39,084 bases of DNA, from positions 1 to 39,084 of the forward strand of contig CAZPOP010000025.1 in the NCBI GenBank assembly GCA_964588305.1, in the 5' to 3' direction. Both the position numbers and the translations under genes were made by a program. This DNA comes from SM1-73 sp964588305. GTDB taxonomy: Bacteria; Zixibacteria; MSB-5A5; SM1-73. Under the pieces are notes generated by a model. It was given only the letters and a program-made list of their open reading frames with translations, did not search any database and was not told the origin of the DNA. Positions 24,652 to 32,209 of the stretch are shown here, piece after piece; within the stretch, counting starts at the first letter, position 1; each line of letters begins with the position of its first letter.

Positions 24652-26175
24652 ATGAAAAAGAAAGCCAAAAAGCTGACTACAGCTTTTGGAATCCCCGTGC
24701 CTGACGACCAAAACAGCCTGACAGCCGGTGAGCGGGGTCCCGTCCTGATGCAGGACGTTCACTTACTGGAGAAGTTAGCCCACTTCGACCGTGAGCGGAT
24801 TCCGGAACGAGTGGTGCATGCGAAAGGAGCGGGAGCGCATGGTTATTTTGAGGTTACTGCCGATGTCACCAAGTACACCAAAGCCAGGTTTCTATCGGAG
24901 GTGGGCAAACGCACTGAAGTCTTCCTTCGCTTTTCCACTGTCGGCGGCGAGCGGGGCTCAGCAGATGCGGCAAGAGATCCACGCGGCTTCGCAATCAAAT
25001 TCTACACCGAAGAAGGCAATTATGATTTGACCGGCAACAACACGCCGGTGTTTTTTATCCGGGATCCGCTGAAGTTTCCCGACTTCATCCATACCCAGAA
25101 ACGGCACCCTGCAACCAATCTGCCCGACCCGGACATGTTTTGGGACTTTCTGTCTCTTACACCCGAATCTATCCATCAAGTCACGGTCCTTTTCTCGGAC
25201 CGGGGAACGCCGGCCACCTTTCGGCATATGAACGGTTACAGCAGCCACACCTTTAAATGGTACAATGACAAGGACGAGTACTTCTGGGTGCAGTACCATT
25301 TCAAAACGGATCAGGGCATCAAGAATCTGACCCGTCAGGAATCGACCCGGCTTTGTGGCGAAGATCCGAATCACGCCACCCGTGACCTGTATGAGGCCAT
25401 CGATCGCGGCGATCATCCGTCCTGGACTCTTGAGATGCAGATTCTGACGCCGGAGAAAGCTAGGGATTTCCCCTGGGATATCTTTGACATCACCAAGGTC
25501 TGGCCGCACGGAGAGGTCCCGCCCATCAAAATCGGAAAGCTGGTCTTAAACCGCAACCCGGTCAACTATTTTGCGGAAGTGGAACAGGCCGCCTTCTGTC
25601 CCGGAAACGTGGTCCCCGGCATCACCATCTCGCCGGACAAGATGCTGCAGGCCAGGGTCTTCTCTTACCATGACACGCACCTTCACAGACTGGGGCCCAA
25701 TTACCATCTCATTCCGGTCAATGCGCCCAAACATGCTCCTGAAACCAATTACCAGCGTGATGGGTATATGCGCGTTGACGATAACGCAGGTGGGGGACCC
25801 AATTACTGGCCAAATAGCTTCGGCGGACCGGAGGCGGACCCGAAGACTGGCGAGCCTCCTTTTAATCTTTCCGGAAAAGCAGATCGTTATCCTTTCAAAC
25901 ATCCCAATGATGACTTTGTGCAGGCGGGTACGCTATTCCGCAAGGTCATGTCGGACCAGGATCGGGATCACCTGGTCGGCAACATAGTGGGTCATCTGGG
26001 CAAGGCACAGAAGCGAATTCAATTGCGCCAGGCCGCTGTGTTCTATAAGGCAGACAAGGATTATGGCAGCCGCGTGGCCCAAGGAATGGGTTTGGATGTA
26101 AATGAAGTCAAGCGTCTTGCGGATATGTCTCAGGAGGAGAGGGCAAAAGCTACCGAACAGGGCACCTACTCCTAA
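24652..26175 (+). CDS. katA: Catalase (monofunctional, haem)
   Basis: A 507-residue protein from ATG 24652 with GGGAGG 6 bases before it; an ATG at 24628 would add eight residues without a ribosome site. It splits H2O2 to water and oxygen. Numbered from 24652: H56 in RVVHAKGAGAHG is the distal histidine, N130 in GNNTPVFFIRD the distal asparagine, Y339 in RVFSYHDTHLHRLGPNY the haem ligand. The size fits the small-subunit clade (about 480-510). The conserved blocks are all intact and the gene looks fully functional. The ferritin-like gene at 26580 lies next, so both may serve peroxide and iron control, but each has its own regulatory region. A CTCCTGACACT repeat follows the stop. Confidence 0.95.
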   Translation: MKKKAKKLTTAFGIPVPDDQNSLTAGERGPVLMQDVHLLEKLAHFDRERIPERVVHAKGAGAHGYFEVTADVTKYTKARFLSEVGKRTEVFLRFSTVGGERGSADAARDPRGFAIKFYTEEGNYDLTGNNTPVFFIRDPLKFPDFIHTQKRHPATNLPDPDMFWDFLSLTPESIHQVTVLFSDRGTPATFRHMNGYSSHTFKWYNDKDEYFWVQYHFKTDQGIKNLTRQESTRLCGEDPNHATRDLYEAIDRGDHPSWTLEMQILTPEKARDFPWDIFDITKVWPHGEVPPIKIGKLVLNRNPVNYFAEVEQAAFCPGNVVPGITISPDKMLQARVFSYHDTHLHRLGPNYHLIPVNAPKHAPETNYQRDGYMRVDDNAGGGPNYWPNSFGGPEADPKTGEPPFNLSGKADRYPFKHPNDDFVQAGTLFRKVMSDQDRDHLVGNIVGHLGKAQKRIQLRQAAVFYKADKDYGSRVAQGMGLDVNEVKRLADMSQEERAKATEQGTYS

Positions 26176-26234
26176 CCTGTCAGAGTGATTGTCAAAGGGA
26201 GCTGGGTTAGTGTGCCTCACCCTTGCGTCTTGCC

Positions 26235-26334
26235 AGTAGTCAGAACCACGTGCTCCTGACACTATTCACTTGCCAGGTGTGCAGGTCATCTGGCCTGCGA
26301 CGAAATCGGTAGAACAGACATTCTTGTCTGTTCT
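26235..26334. repeat. Composite palindromic repeats after catalase
   Basis: GTCAGAACCACGTGCTCCTGACACT (CTCCTGACACT family), then CCAGGTGTGCAGGTCATCTGG, then AGAACAGACA ttct TGTCTGTTCT (26311-26334), a perfect 10-bp stem that could end catalase transcription. Confidence 0.6.
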
Positions 26335-26379
26335 ATCATTGTCAGGCAGGAATGTCAGACTTGTCTTTTTATAATGTGC

Positions 26380-26407
26380 CTGACACGCTCGCACCAGCGA
26401 TTATAAT
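26380..26407 (+). promoter_or_regulatory. Sigma70 promoter of the ferritin-like gene
   Basis: CTGACA (26380-26385), 16-base spacer, TATAAT (26402-26407). From the end of the -10 box to the ATG of the leader motif is 21 bases, exactly as at 27450-27472. Confidence 0.7.
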
Positions 26408-26428
26408 GAAGATTAACCATCTGACAAC

Positions 26429-26465
26429 ATGCAGCTCACGTGTTGTAGGGTTGGGTGTCTTTCCA
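26429..26465 (+). ncRNA. Conserved leader (copy 2), interrupted by a hairpin repeat
   Basis: ATGCAGCTCACGTGTTGTAG, then GGTTGGGTGTCTTT, closely matching ATGCAGCTTACGCGTGATGT and GGTCGGTCGTCTTT at 27472. From 26469 on the similarity stops at the nested hairpin repeat, so the 3' motif AAA-GACAT...CAATAG is absent here. Confidence 0.4.
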
Positions 26466-26468
26466 GTT

Positions 26469-26509
26469 CTGCCAGGTTTTGCCCGCCTCTGGCGGGCGTG
26501 ACCTGACAG
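26469..26509. repeat. Nested hairpin repeat CTGCCAGGT...ACCTGACAG
   Basis: Outer arms CTGCCAGGT and ACCTGACAG, inner perfect stem GCCCGCC tct GGCGGGC. The copy at 27070-27107 keeps the outer arms (CTGTCGGGTC/GACCTGACAG) but has GCC/GGC inner arms around CCGCCA. Confidence 0.65.
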
Positions 26510-26579
26510 CAGGCAGCAGCATTGTGAGTCAGTTGGTTTACAGTATTGTGTTGAATGTACTGCAAGAAAGGAGGTAGTC

Positions 26580-26885
26580 ATGCCCGATTTTGGCACTTCG
26601 TTTTCTGGCCTTGCCAGCGGTCGCAAGCTTACGCATGAAGAATTGGTTCGAGCCATTCGCTTCATGATAGCCGCAGAGTATGAGGCCGTGCAGCTTTACA
26701 TGCAGCTCGCAGAGTCTACGGATAATAAACTTGCCATCGAGGTTCTGAAGGATATAGCTGATGAGGAACGCGTCCATGCCGGCGAGTTCCTTCGCCTGTT
26801 AAAAGAACTGGCCCCTGATGAAGAAAAATACTATGCTGAAGGTGCCGAAGAGGTCGAGGAAGAGATAAAAAAGACAAAAAAATAG
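26580..26885 (+). CDS. Ferritin-like / encapsulated-ferritin-type protein
   Basis: A 101-residue protein behind AAAGGAGGT. Two long helices carry an E...ExxH set: E35 in AEYEAVQLY and E63/H66 in DEERVHAGE. One short two-helix subunit with this pattern must dimerise to build a four-helix di-iron site, as in encapsulated ferritins (EncFtn), and this fits the length and the acidic tail GAEEVEEEIKKTKK. The N-terminal LTHEELVRAIRFMIAAE also fits. Encapsulin cargo tags are usually basic and hydrophobic; I do not see one, and no encapsulin gene is in the window. Alternative: rubrerythrin-like mini protein. Expected role: iron oxidation or storage, in line with the catalase next to it. Confidence 0.8.
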   Translation: MPDFGTSFSGLASGRKLTHEELVRAIRFMIAAEYEAVQLYMQLAESTDNKLAIEVLKDIADEERVHAGEFLRLLKELAPDEEKYYAEGAEEVEEEIKKTKK

Positions 26886-26938
26886 GCCATGAGCCTCGTT
26901 CTCCCCGCGCTGCTTCAATTTCATGTTGTTCGAACAGA

Positions 26939-26963
26939 AATCCCCCTTTCCCAAAGGGGGATT
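26939..26963. repeat. Perfect 11-bp stem AATCCCCCTTT/AAAGGGGGATT
   Basis: AATCCCCCTTT (26939-26949), CCC, AAAGGGGGATT (26953-26963), then CAATTTTCC. It may terminate the ferritin-like gene on the plus strand. Same family as 20631-20665. Confidence 0.65.
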
Positions 26964-27008
26964 CAATTTTCCGCACCTGTAGCGGTTCGATTAATGTTGG
27001 GAGAGTCT

Positions 27009-27415
27009 TGGCATTCTGAGCGAAGTCGAAGGATCGAGCCCGCGCATTTCTATAATCCCCTTCTTCGTTCTGTCGGGTCTTGCCCCGCCAGGCGTGTGAC
27101 CTGACAGTTGTAGCCGCTCGATTTGTGGTTCGACAAGGCCACTATCCTGAGTGTGTGCTTCGGCTTTGCCCAGCACCCTGAGTTTATCGAAGGGCCGAAG
27201 GATTGAGCACTTACCAACCGTCAAAAACCCCTAATGTCATTGCGAGGAGTCCTTCGGCACCGGCGCGGGACGACGAAGCAATCTCTTGCACCAGTGACGG
27301 GTCCGCCGATAACAGACAGTCGCCCGCCTCGACCACACGGTGCACGCCTCCGGGGTGCACCGAATGCTGTACCCGTGCGAACGCAGGCCTGAAAAAATGT
27401 TGCAACTATCCTTAA
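27009..27415. repeat. Composite of dispersed repeats
   Basis: No gene is supported between the ferritin-like gene and the promoter at 27423. Contents in order: TCTGAGCGAAGTCGAAGGAT (27016), the nested hairpin at 27070-27107, a CCTGAGTTTATCGAAGGGCC block (27177), TCATTGCGAGGAGTC ... CGACGAAGCAATCTC (27237-27285), the latter repeated twice at 37.1 and 37.8 kb, and GTGCACGCCTCCGGGGTGCAC (27341-27361), a palindrome. Confidence 0.65.
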
Positions 27416-27422
27416 AAAGTGC

Positions 27423-27450
27423 TTGACAGAGTTGCATAAACGGCTATAAT
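27423..27450 (+). promoter_or_regulatory. Consensus sigma70 promoter of the lipoprotein-like gene
   Basis: TTGACA (27423-27428), 16-base spacer, TATAAT (27445-27450); transcription start near 27457. Confidence 0.8.
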
Positions 27451-27471
27451 ATCTATTGGTCACCAGTGAAA

Positions 27472-27561
27472 ATGCAGCTTACGCGTGATGTGGTCGGTCG
27501 TCTTTGGCCGGCACCAGGCGAGACAAAGGTTCTGGTAATAAAACGACATAGCCAATAGTCG
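27472..27561 (+). ncRNA. Conserved leader (copy 3)
   Basis: ATGCAGCTTACGCGTGATGT, GGTCGGTCGTCTTTGG and, at the end, AAACGACATAGCCAATAGTC (27541-27560). A 28-residue frame (27472-27558) starts MQLTRDVVGRLW and ends KRHSQ. Forty bases later comes the ATG of the secreted protein. Compare 16903 and 22679. Confidence 0.45.
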
Positions 27562-27601
27562 GATTCACAAGTTTGGTGACACTGAGAAAGATGAGGAAAT
27601 C

Positions 27602-28606
27602 ATGAAAGTGTGTGGTACCAACAGGCATGTTTCTAAAGGCAGGGCGTATCTCCTGCTGTTCTGTGTGTTGAGCTTGGGTCTCTTTATCGGGCTGAGTTGT
27701 GGCTCTGACAAGAGATCTGTACGCCCAACCGGACCAGACGTGCCGCGACTCGGACCAACGATCGAGCTGGATCTGGATGAAAATGGGTTGGCCGATTTTG
27801 TTTTTGAGTACACCCTAGATCAGGCAGACGATGTTTTTCCCTCGGCGGCCACCATCTACCTCTCTGTCCGGCCCCTGGGAGACAATGGGGTCCAGTACCA
27901 ACCGCCCCAGGGTTGTGTCCCGTTGCCGGACAGCACGCTCATAGACAGCACGCTCGGATGGAATCGCTTGGGTGGGCCGTTGGCAAGAATAGATTGGCGG
28001 ATTAACTCCGGTTGGGAGTCCCACTGGACCAGCTCGTGGGCCGGACCGTCTCCAATGAACCTGGGACTGAAACTGGTGCTCGGGGATTGGATCCATTTCG
28101 GCTGGGCCAAGCTTTCCGTGGACGCTGAGTCGGGCAGCCTTACTGTGCATGACTATGATAATGTCATCAATCCCCGGCAACCCGCTTTAGCGGGTGTTCA
28201 CGAGGAGGACAGGTGTACGGAGATGGGATGTTCCGACTGGTACGTTCTGGGTCTCCAGCCAATCGACGGTCGATTCCCTGCGGGGCGATACGATGTGCAC
28301 CTCAGCCCGGAGGGTGAGATCACGCGCTCCTGCTATTTTGTGGTATCCGACGACCTCGAGGAGTGCGCGTCTGGACATTGTGTGCCGACAGAGGACTGCA
28401 ATGCTGTTTACATGATGGGTCTGGACCGGGACGGAGTCGCCATATTCTATTCGGTCACCGAAGGCCCAATTAGGGTTGAGGTTCAGCGGGATGGAACTGT
28501 TGTGGGGGCTGGGACTTTTGTGCCAGTTTATAGAACTGTCCAGCCCAATGGCCCCTACTGTGGACCAACGTGTCTGTTCGGCAGCAACCAGCTCGTCGTG
28601 GAGTGA
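27602..28606 (+). CDS. Secreted, probably lipid-anchored protein of unknown function
   Basis: A 334-residue protein with TGAGGAA before ATG 27602. Residues 14-32 are hydrophobic and end in GLSC (C33) followed by GSDKRS, an imperfect lipobox with G at -3. ELDLDENGLADFVFEY (about 55-70) is a Ca-loop-like stretch. The C-terminal half has eight to nine cysteines, arranged as DRCTEMGCSD, ITRSCYF, EECASGHCVPTEDCN and PYCGPTCLFG, so disulfides are expected outside the cytoplasm. The middle (GPSPMNLGLKLVLGDWIHFG, then WAKLSVDAESGSLTVHDY) recalls jelly-roll-like secreted proteins of the same lineages, but I do not recognise a family. No partner gene is adjacent. Confidence 0.65.
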   Translation: MKVCGTNRHVSKGRAYLLLFCVLSLGLFIGLSCGSDKRSVRPTGPDVPRLGPTIELDLDENGLADFVFEYTLDQADDVFPSAATIYLSVRPLGDNGVQYQPPQGCVPLPDSTLIDSTLGWNRLGGPLARIDWRINSGWESHWTSSWAGPSPMNLGLKLVLGDWIHFGWAKLSVDAESGSLTVHDYDNVINPRQPALAGVHEEDRCTEMGCSDWYVLGLQPIDGRFPAGRYDVHLSPEGEITRSCYFVVSDDLEECASGHCVPTEDCNAVYMMGLDRDGVAIFYSVTEGPIRVEVQRDGTVVGAGTFVPVYRTVQPNGPYCGPTCLFGSNQLVVE

Positions 28607-28634
28607 CCCCTCGCGTGCCATCGGGCAGTAATAA

Positions 28635-28657
28635 GTCAGGAGCCCGCCGCTCCTGAC
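28635..28657. repeat. Perfect member of the GTCAGGAGC hairpin family
   Basis: GTCAGGAGC (28635-28643), loop CCGCC, GCTCCTGAC (28649-28657), then ACA. It lies 29 bases after the stop codon of the lipoprotein-like gene. It is the best-preserved copy and defines the family. Confidence 0.8.
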
Positions 28658-28751
28658 ACAATTCTCAAGGTTCATTGGAGAAAAACTCTACCACCGACAC
28701 GCAGCCAAGCTTTCTGTCTAGTCCCTAGTCTCTAGTCCCAAGTCCCAGCCC

Positions 28752-29330
28752 TCATTTCTCCCCGAGCTTTTTTCCCAGTCTTTCCACCACCTTGGCCAGG
28801 TCATCCAGCTTTTTGTGCAGCTTTGCCAGTTCCTCCTTTTCTTTACCTCTCACTTTGGTGGTCACCTTCTCCACACTCTCGTCGATTTTGGTTTTGAGCT
28901 TCTGCATCCTCTCGTCGTGCCCCTTCAAAAGCTCCTTAACCGCGTTGGCCTTGTCCGACTGAGACATCTCACCCCGCTTTATCATCTCATCCACCATCTT
29001 TTCAGCCTTCTCCTTGGTCAGGTCGAAAACCCCCAGTCCAAACAGCACTGATTTCTTGAAAAAATCCACCGTTATCTCACCTCCTCTGGCAATTAGCAGA
29101 CGGATTACCTTCGACGTCTGCTTAATACTGCTCTTGTCCTCTGTCAGTGACTCCGATAGAACCTTAGTTAGAACAGATAATGTGACGTCCTTTTTCGTGC
29201 GGGTATCAACAACCTTGAAATCGACCTCTTCTTTGACCAACTCGACTAAGTCTTCCAACTTGATGCTCTTCTTCTCTTCTGTGTCATACAGCCTTCTATT
29301 CTTATACCTCTTTATTATCCTTGCCACCAT
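28752..29330 (-). CDS. PhaR-type N-terminal domain protein with phasin-like coiled coil
   Basis: A 192-residue protein. Residues 5-62 (IIKRYKNRRLYDTEEKKSIK, then LEDLVELV ... FKVVDTRTKKDVT) match the PHA-accumulation regulator DNA-binding domain (PHB_acc_N), complete with the NRRLYDT signature. The rest is a lysine/glutamate-rich coiled coil (about 105-192) resembling phasins or polyhydroxyalkanoate-granule proteins (SVLFGLGVFDLTKEKAEKMV). The protein may bind DNA and granules or other coiled-coil partners; no PHA synthase is in the window. A role in general regulation is as likely. There is no clear ribosome site before ATG 29330. Confidence 0.75.
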   Translation of the reverse strand: MVARIIKRYKNRRLYDTEEKKSIKLEDLVELVKEEVDFKVVDTRTKKDVTLSVLTKVLSESLTEDKSSIKQTSKVIRLLIARGGEITVDFFKKSVLFGLGVFDLTKEKAEKMVDEMIKRGEMSQSDKANAVKELLKGHDERMQKLKTKIDESVEKVTTKVRGKEKEELAKLHKKLDDLAKVVERLGKKLGEK

Positions 29331-29856
29331 GGTTTTTTAAACGTGTAAACTGTGGACCGTCGACTGTTGACCGTTATCCCCTCCAATATAGTGCACCGCA
29401 CAATAAATGTCAACAAAATTTTGAACAATTTTCTGGCGCCCCCGAATCAGCGTAGCGTCGGGTCTTGTACCCGACGAACACTCCCTTGAAATACTATTCA
29501 GCCTTCCAAAACTCAATCGCAGTAGTTTGCGGAGATGCTAAGTTCATATATAACAACCGACTAACAGATTCCCGCCATTTGCCGAAAACTACTAACACCG
29601 CAGCTTATTGCGTTTGCTGAAGAAAGGAGAGCAAAAGGCGGTTGTGGTGGTGGGAGAGGGAAAGTCTACTCTTAAGTATTTCAACGACTTAACGTGAAAG
29701 AAAAAAGCCGCACTTTAATTCACACATCGGCACGGTTTTCTCTACAAAAAAATAGTGTTTCCTCCTTCTTCATTAAAATATATTCGGCTCGCGCCCGTGT
29801 CCCTGGTAAGGGGCACGGGCAGGGCCAAAGAATAACAGCTTAAATAGATTTTCCTC
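29331..29856. other. Intergenic region with two hairpins
   Basis: No gene is supported. GTCGGGT cttgt ACCCGAC (29457-29475) is a repeat related to the terminator at 8902. GCCCGTG (29793-29799) with CACGGGC (29814-29820), including CCC/GGG inside, is a strong stem between the rqcH 3' end and the PhaR-like gene and may stop transcription of rqcH on the minus strand. Confidence 0.5.
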
Positions 29857-31608
29857 TTACCTCTCTGGTAGTCCTGGCTCGACTAGGATCGCCTTTTCCC
29901 TTTCCACCAAAGCTAATCCCGGTTTCGCCTTTCTCGGCTTCTTAACATATTTTGCCTGGGTGTAAATCACCGGAGCTTTTTTCTCTCCCCTCGCCTTGCT
30001 GAAATGAGCCGCCACCTGCGCCGCTTCCCTGATACCATTATGCGAAGGCTCTTTCTTCTTTTCTTTCCTTCTTAATACCACGTGTGATCCGGGGACATCC
30101 TGCGCGTGAAGCCACAGATCGTCAGGTCGGGCAAATCTGAAAGTCAGATAATCATTTTCCTTGTTATTTCTCCCCACCAGAATTTCAGAGCCATCTTTGG
30201 TCACGAATGTTCTTGGCGAAAACTCCTTTTTGTCCTTCCTTTTCTTGCCCGGTGTTCTTTTCTCTCTTAATAATCCCAGGCTAATAAGTTCTTTCTCAAT
30301 CTCTTCTAATCTTAACTCCTTTGCTTCATCGCTTAACTTCTCTAAAATGTTCCCAAGCTGAGCTATCTCTTTCTCAGTCTCAGCCTTCCTTTTTCTCGTT
30401 ACCACGAACGAGTCTTTTGCCTTCTTGTATTTCTTGAAATAGGCCTGCGCATTCTGAATAGGGGAGAGGTTCGCCTTCAAAGAGATCTCCACCAGACTTT
30501 GCTGAGGATCGAATATGTTGGTCAGTTTGACCGCTTCTTGCCCTCGTTTCATCCCATCTTTGCTCATCATTAGAAGATCGCCGAACCGTTTGTATTGCTC
30601 AAATTTTTCTGCCTGTTTTAAATCCTCTTCGATTTTTTCTTTTCTTCTCTCCAACCTCTTTTGTGCCCTACTAGCGACTTCAGAAAACCGACTCAGACTA
30701 GCCTGCCTTTGTTGATCTTCAAGTTTCTGAGAGAAGAAGCTTTTGATGGCACAGTTGAGACTTTCACAACTTATCTTCTGCTCGTCTGATAGAAATGGAA
30801 GACTCACACAAGAAATCGCTTTAGCTTTTCCCTCTTCGTTGGTGATGATTTGAAAACTGGATTTGCGCTGGCCTATCTCTTCAAACGTTCGATGAAAAGT
30901 TTTCCACAAACCTTCGATGTCTTCTTCATTCAAATCCTCTGTCTTTGCTGTCAGGGATATATTTGCTTCAAATATGATCTTCTCCACTAACAGCTCGTCA
31001 AGTCCGACAAAATGCGAAGCCAGAAATTCACTGAGTGAAAAATCGTGACTTCTGACCAATGTGACGAATTCCCCCTCTTCGATTTGAAAAGGATTTCTCT
31101 TCCTACGAGAAGGCGGAGGAACATATCTCTCTCCGGGGAGAACCTGCCGGAACCGGTTCTGGGTCGAATCGATCTTCCTGAGACAATCGATAATCAAACC
31201 GTCGTTTCGAACCAAGATCAAGTTGGCGTTCCTACCGGTCAGTTCAAAGACAAGATCGAATTCTATATTAGCACCAACCTGAGATTTTTTCAGGCAAGAG
31301 ATTTTAATCACCCTATCGAAATCAACTTGCTCAACTTTCTCAATATATGCGCCAACCGCGTAAGAGAACAGATTTGTCTTTTCGTAATCGGCCTTTTTCG
31401 TTTTCGTCTCATCTCCATCCAGAATTTCAATCCGATAATCTTGCGCATGTGCGCAGAAGAAAAGCGAAGCTTCCTTTTTTCTGCCCCGGAGGAGCAGGAG
31501 CAGTTCTTTCCTGTCAGGAGATAGAAGAACTTGACTTATTTTGCTTCCCTTAAGCGTCTCTTCCAATTCGGGAACTAGACAAAAAACAAGAGTGGAGTCT
31601 ATTATCAT
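29857..31608 (-). CDS. rqcH: RqcH / NFACT family ribosome quality control protein
   Basis: A 583-residue protein. The NFACT-N domain covers about 1-200, with D98-R99 in FDRVIKI matching the DR pair (D97/R98 in Bacillus) that binds tRNA-Ala. A helix-hairpin-helix-like region and a long coiled coil (about 300-440, ASRAQKRLERRKEKIEEDLK) follow. The NFACT-R domain at about 475-560 carries ARPDDLWLHAQDVPGSHVVL. RqcH binds the 50S subunit with a stuck peptidyl-tRNA and adds alanine tails to mark the chain for decay. The C-terminal NFACT-C domain of eukaryotic members is absent, as normal for bacteria. GGAG lies 13 bases before the ATG. Confidence 0.92.
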   Translation of the reverse strand: MIIDSTLVFCLVPELEETLKGSKISQVLLSPDRKELLLLLRGRKKEASLFFCAHAQDYRIEILDGDETKTKKADYEKTNLFSYAVGAYIEKVEQVDFDRVIKISCLKKSQVGANIEFDLVFELTGRNANLILVRNDGLIIDCLRKIDSTQNRFRQVLPGERYVPPPSRRKRNPFQIEEGEFVTLVRSHDFSLSEFLASHFVGLDELLVEKIIFEANISLTAKTEDLNEEDIEGLWKTFHRTFEEIGQRKSSFQIITNEEGKAKAISCVSLPFLSDEQKISCESLNCAIKSFFSQKLEDQQRQASLSRFSEVASRAQKRLERRKEKIEEDLKQAEKFEQYKRFGDLLMMSKDGMKRGQEAVKLTNIFDPQQSLVEISLKANLSPIQNAQAYFKKYKKAKDSFVVTRKRKAETEKEIAQLGNILEKLSDEAKELRLEEIEKELISLGLLREKRTPGKKRKDKKEFSPRTFVTKDGSEILVGRNNKENDYLTFRFARPDDLWLHAQDVPGSHVVLRRKEKKKEPSHNGIREAAQVAAHFSKARGEKKAPVIYTQAKYVKKPRKAKPGLALVEREKAILVEPGLPER

Positions 31609-31623
31609 ATAAGATTTCTATCT

Positions 31624-31675
31624 CCCCCTCTCCACTATGTGGAGAGGGGGATAAAGGGGGTGAGGTCAAAACCCT
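31624..31675. repeat. CCCCCTCTCCAC palindrome with GAGGTCAAAACCCT tail
   Basis: CCCCCTCTCCAC (31624-31635), loop TAT, GTGGAGAGGGGG (31639-31650), then GATAAAGGGGGTGAGGTC and AAAACCCT up to the gap. A degenerate copy lies at 31741-31794 (CCCCCTACCCAT ... GGAGTGGGTTATAATGGGG), ending in the same GAGGTCAAAACCCT. Confidence 0.7.
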
Positions 31676-31685
31676 NNNNNNNNNN
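31676..31685. other. Assembly gap (10 N)
   Basis: Ten N bases. Both sides end or begin within repeats, and GAGGTCAAAACCCT occurs just before the gap and again at 31781-31794, so repeat collapse is the likely cause. True length unknown. Confidence 0.99.
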
Positions 31686-31795
31686 AGTAGAGTAAGAAGA
31701 GAAGAGACTTGATCAAGTTTTTATAATTTAATTTTATTATCTCCCCCTACCCATGTTTTGGAGTGGGTTATAATGGGGTGGAGGTCAAAACCCTA

Positions 31796-32209
31796 TCATC
31801 TGTTTTCTAAAAACCGCTCAAATTCTTCTACCGACTCAAATATCTTGGTCGACAAGAACTTCACCGACCAGTTTTCCTTCATCGGAGTGATGGTCCACAC
31901 CGGTGTTTTCTTTTTGTGGCATTCCCACATCTCAACGGCAGTCCCCATGGACGCCTCCGGAAGATAAGCAACCAGACAATCGCATTCCGTAGCCTGTCCT
32001 ATGGATTCATGAAATACCGATTCCCCGGTCTTGTGATCGTACTCCACCGAATCGGGATGCACGCCGACCGGATCGATGATCTTTGCCTCCGGAAAATACT
32101 TGTTCAGAATAGCCTTGATTCGCTGGCGATAATCCTGGTTATGTAGAACTTTACCCTTGTTTGAACCCTGAATTATTCCCGCTAAGAAAAACGATCTGAT
32201 TTTCTTCAT
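31796..32209 (-). CDS. Nucleoside 2-deoxyribosyltransferase-like protein
   Basis: A 137-residue protein with AAGGT 6 bases before ATG 32209. FFLAGIIQGSNKGK at the start is the nucleotide-binding loop of the NDT/DUF4406-like fold. CDCLVAYLPEASMGTAVEMW (77-96) carries the SMGTxxEM signature with E93 as the likely nucleophile. The family transfers deoxyribose between bases or hydrolyses nucleoside monophosphates. The DPVGVHPDSVEYD insert is unusual. The NDT/Rossmann-like fold is also related to TIR-type NADases in defence, but a lone gene next to pta gives no hint of that. Confidence 0.65.
   Translation of the reverse strand: MKKIRSFFLAGIIQGSNKGKVLHNQDYRQRIKAILNKYFPEAKIIDPVGVHPDSVEYDHKTGESVFHESIGQATECDCLVAYLPEASMGTAVEMWECHKKKTPVWTITPMKENWSVKFLSTKIFESVEEFERFLENR

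Noticed and set aside
26580..26885. Encapsulin operon
   Set aside because: The cargo-like ferritin is present, but no encapsulin shell gene is in the window and no clear targeting tag is visible at the C terminus.
19739..28657. Integron gene-cassette array
   Set aside because: Single plus-strand genes divided by a repeat suggest it, but the repeats lack the R''/R' boxes of attC, several genes have their own promoters, and no integrase is seen. Kept only as an alternative in the findings.
31796..32209. TIR-type defence NADase
   Set aside because: The SMGTAVEMW signature fits nucleoside deoxyribosyltransferases better, and there is no partner gene of a known defence system.
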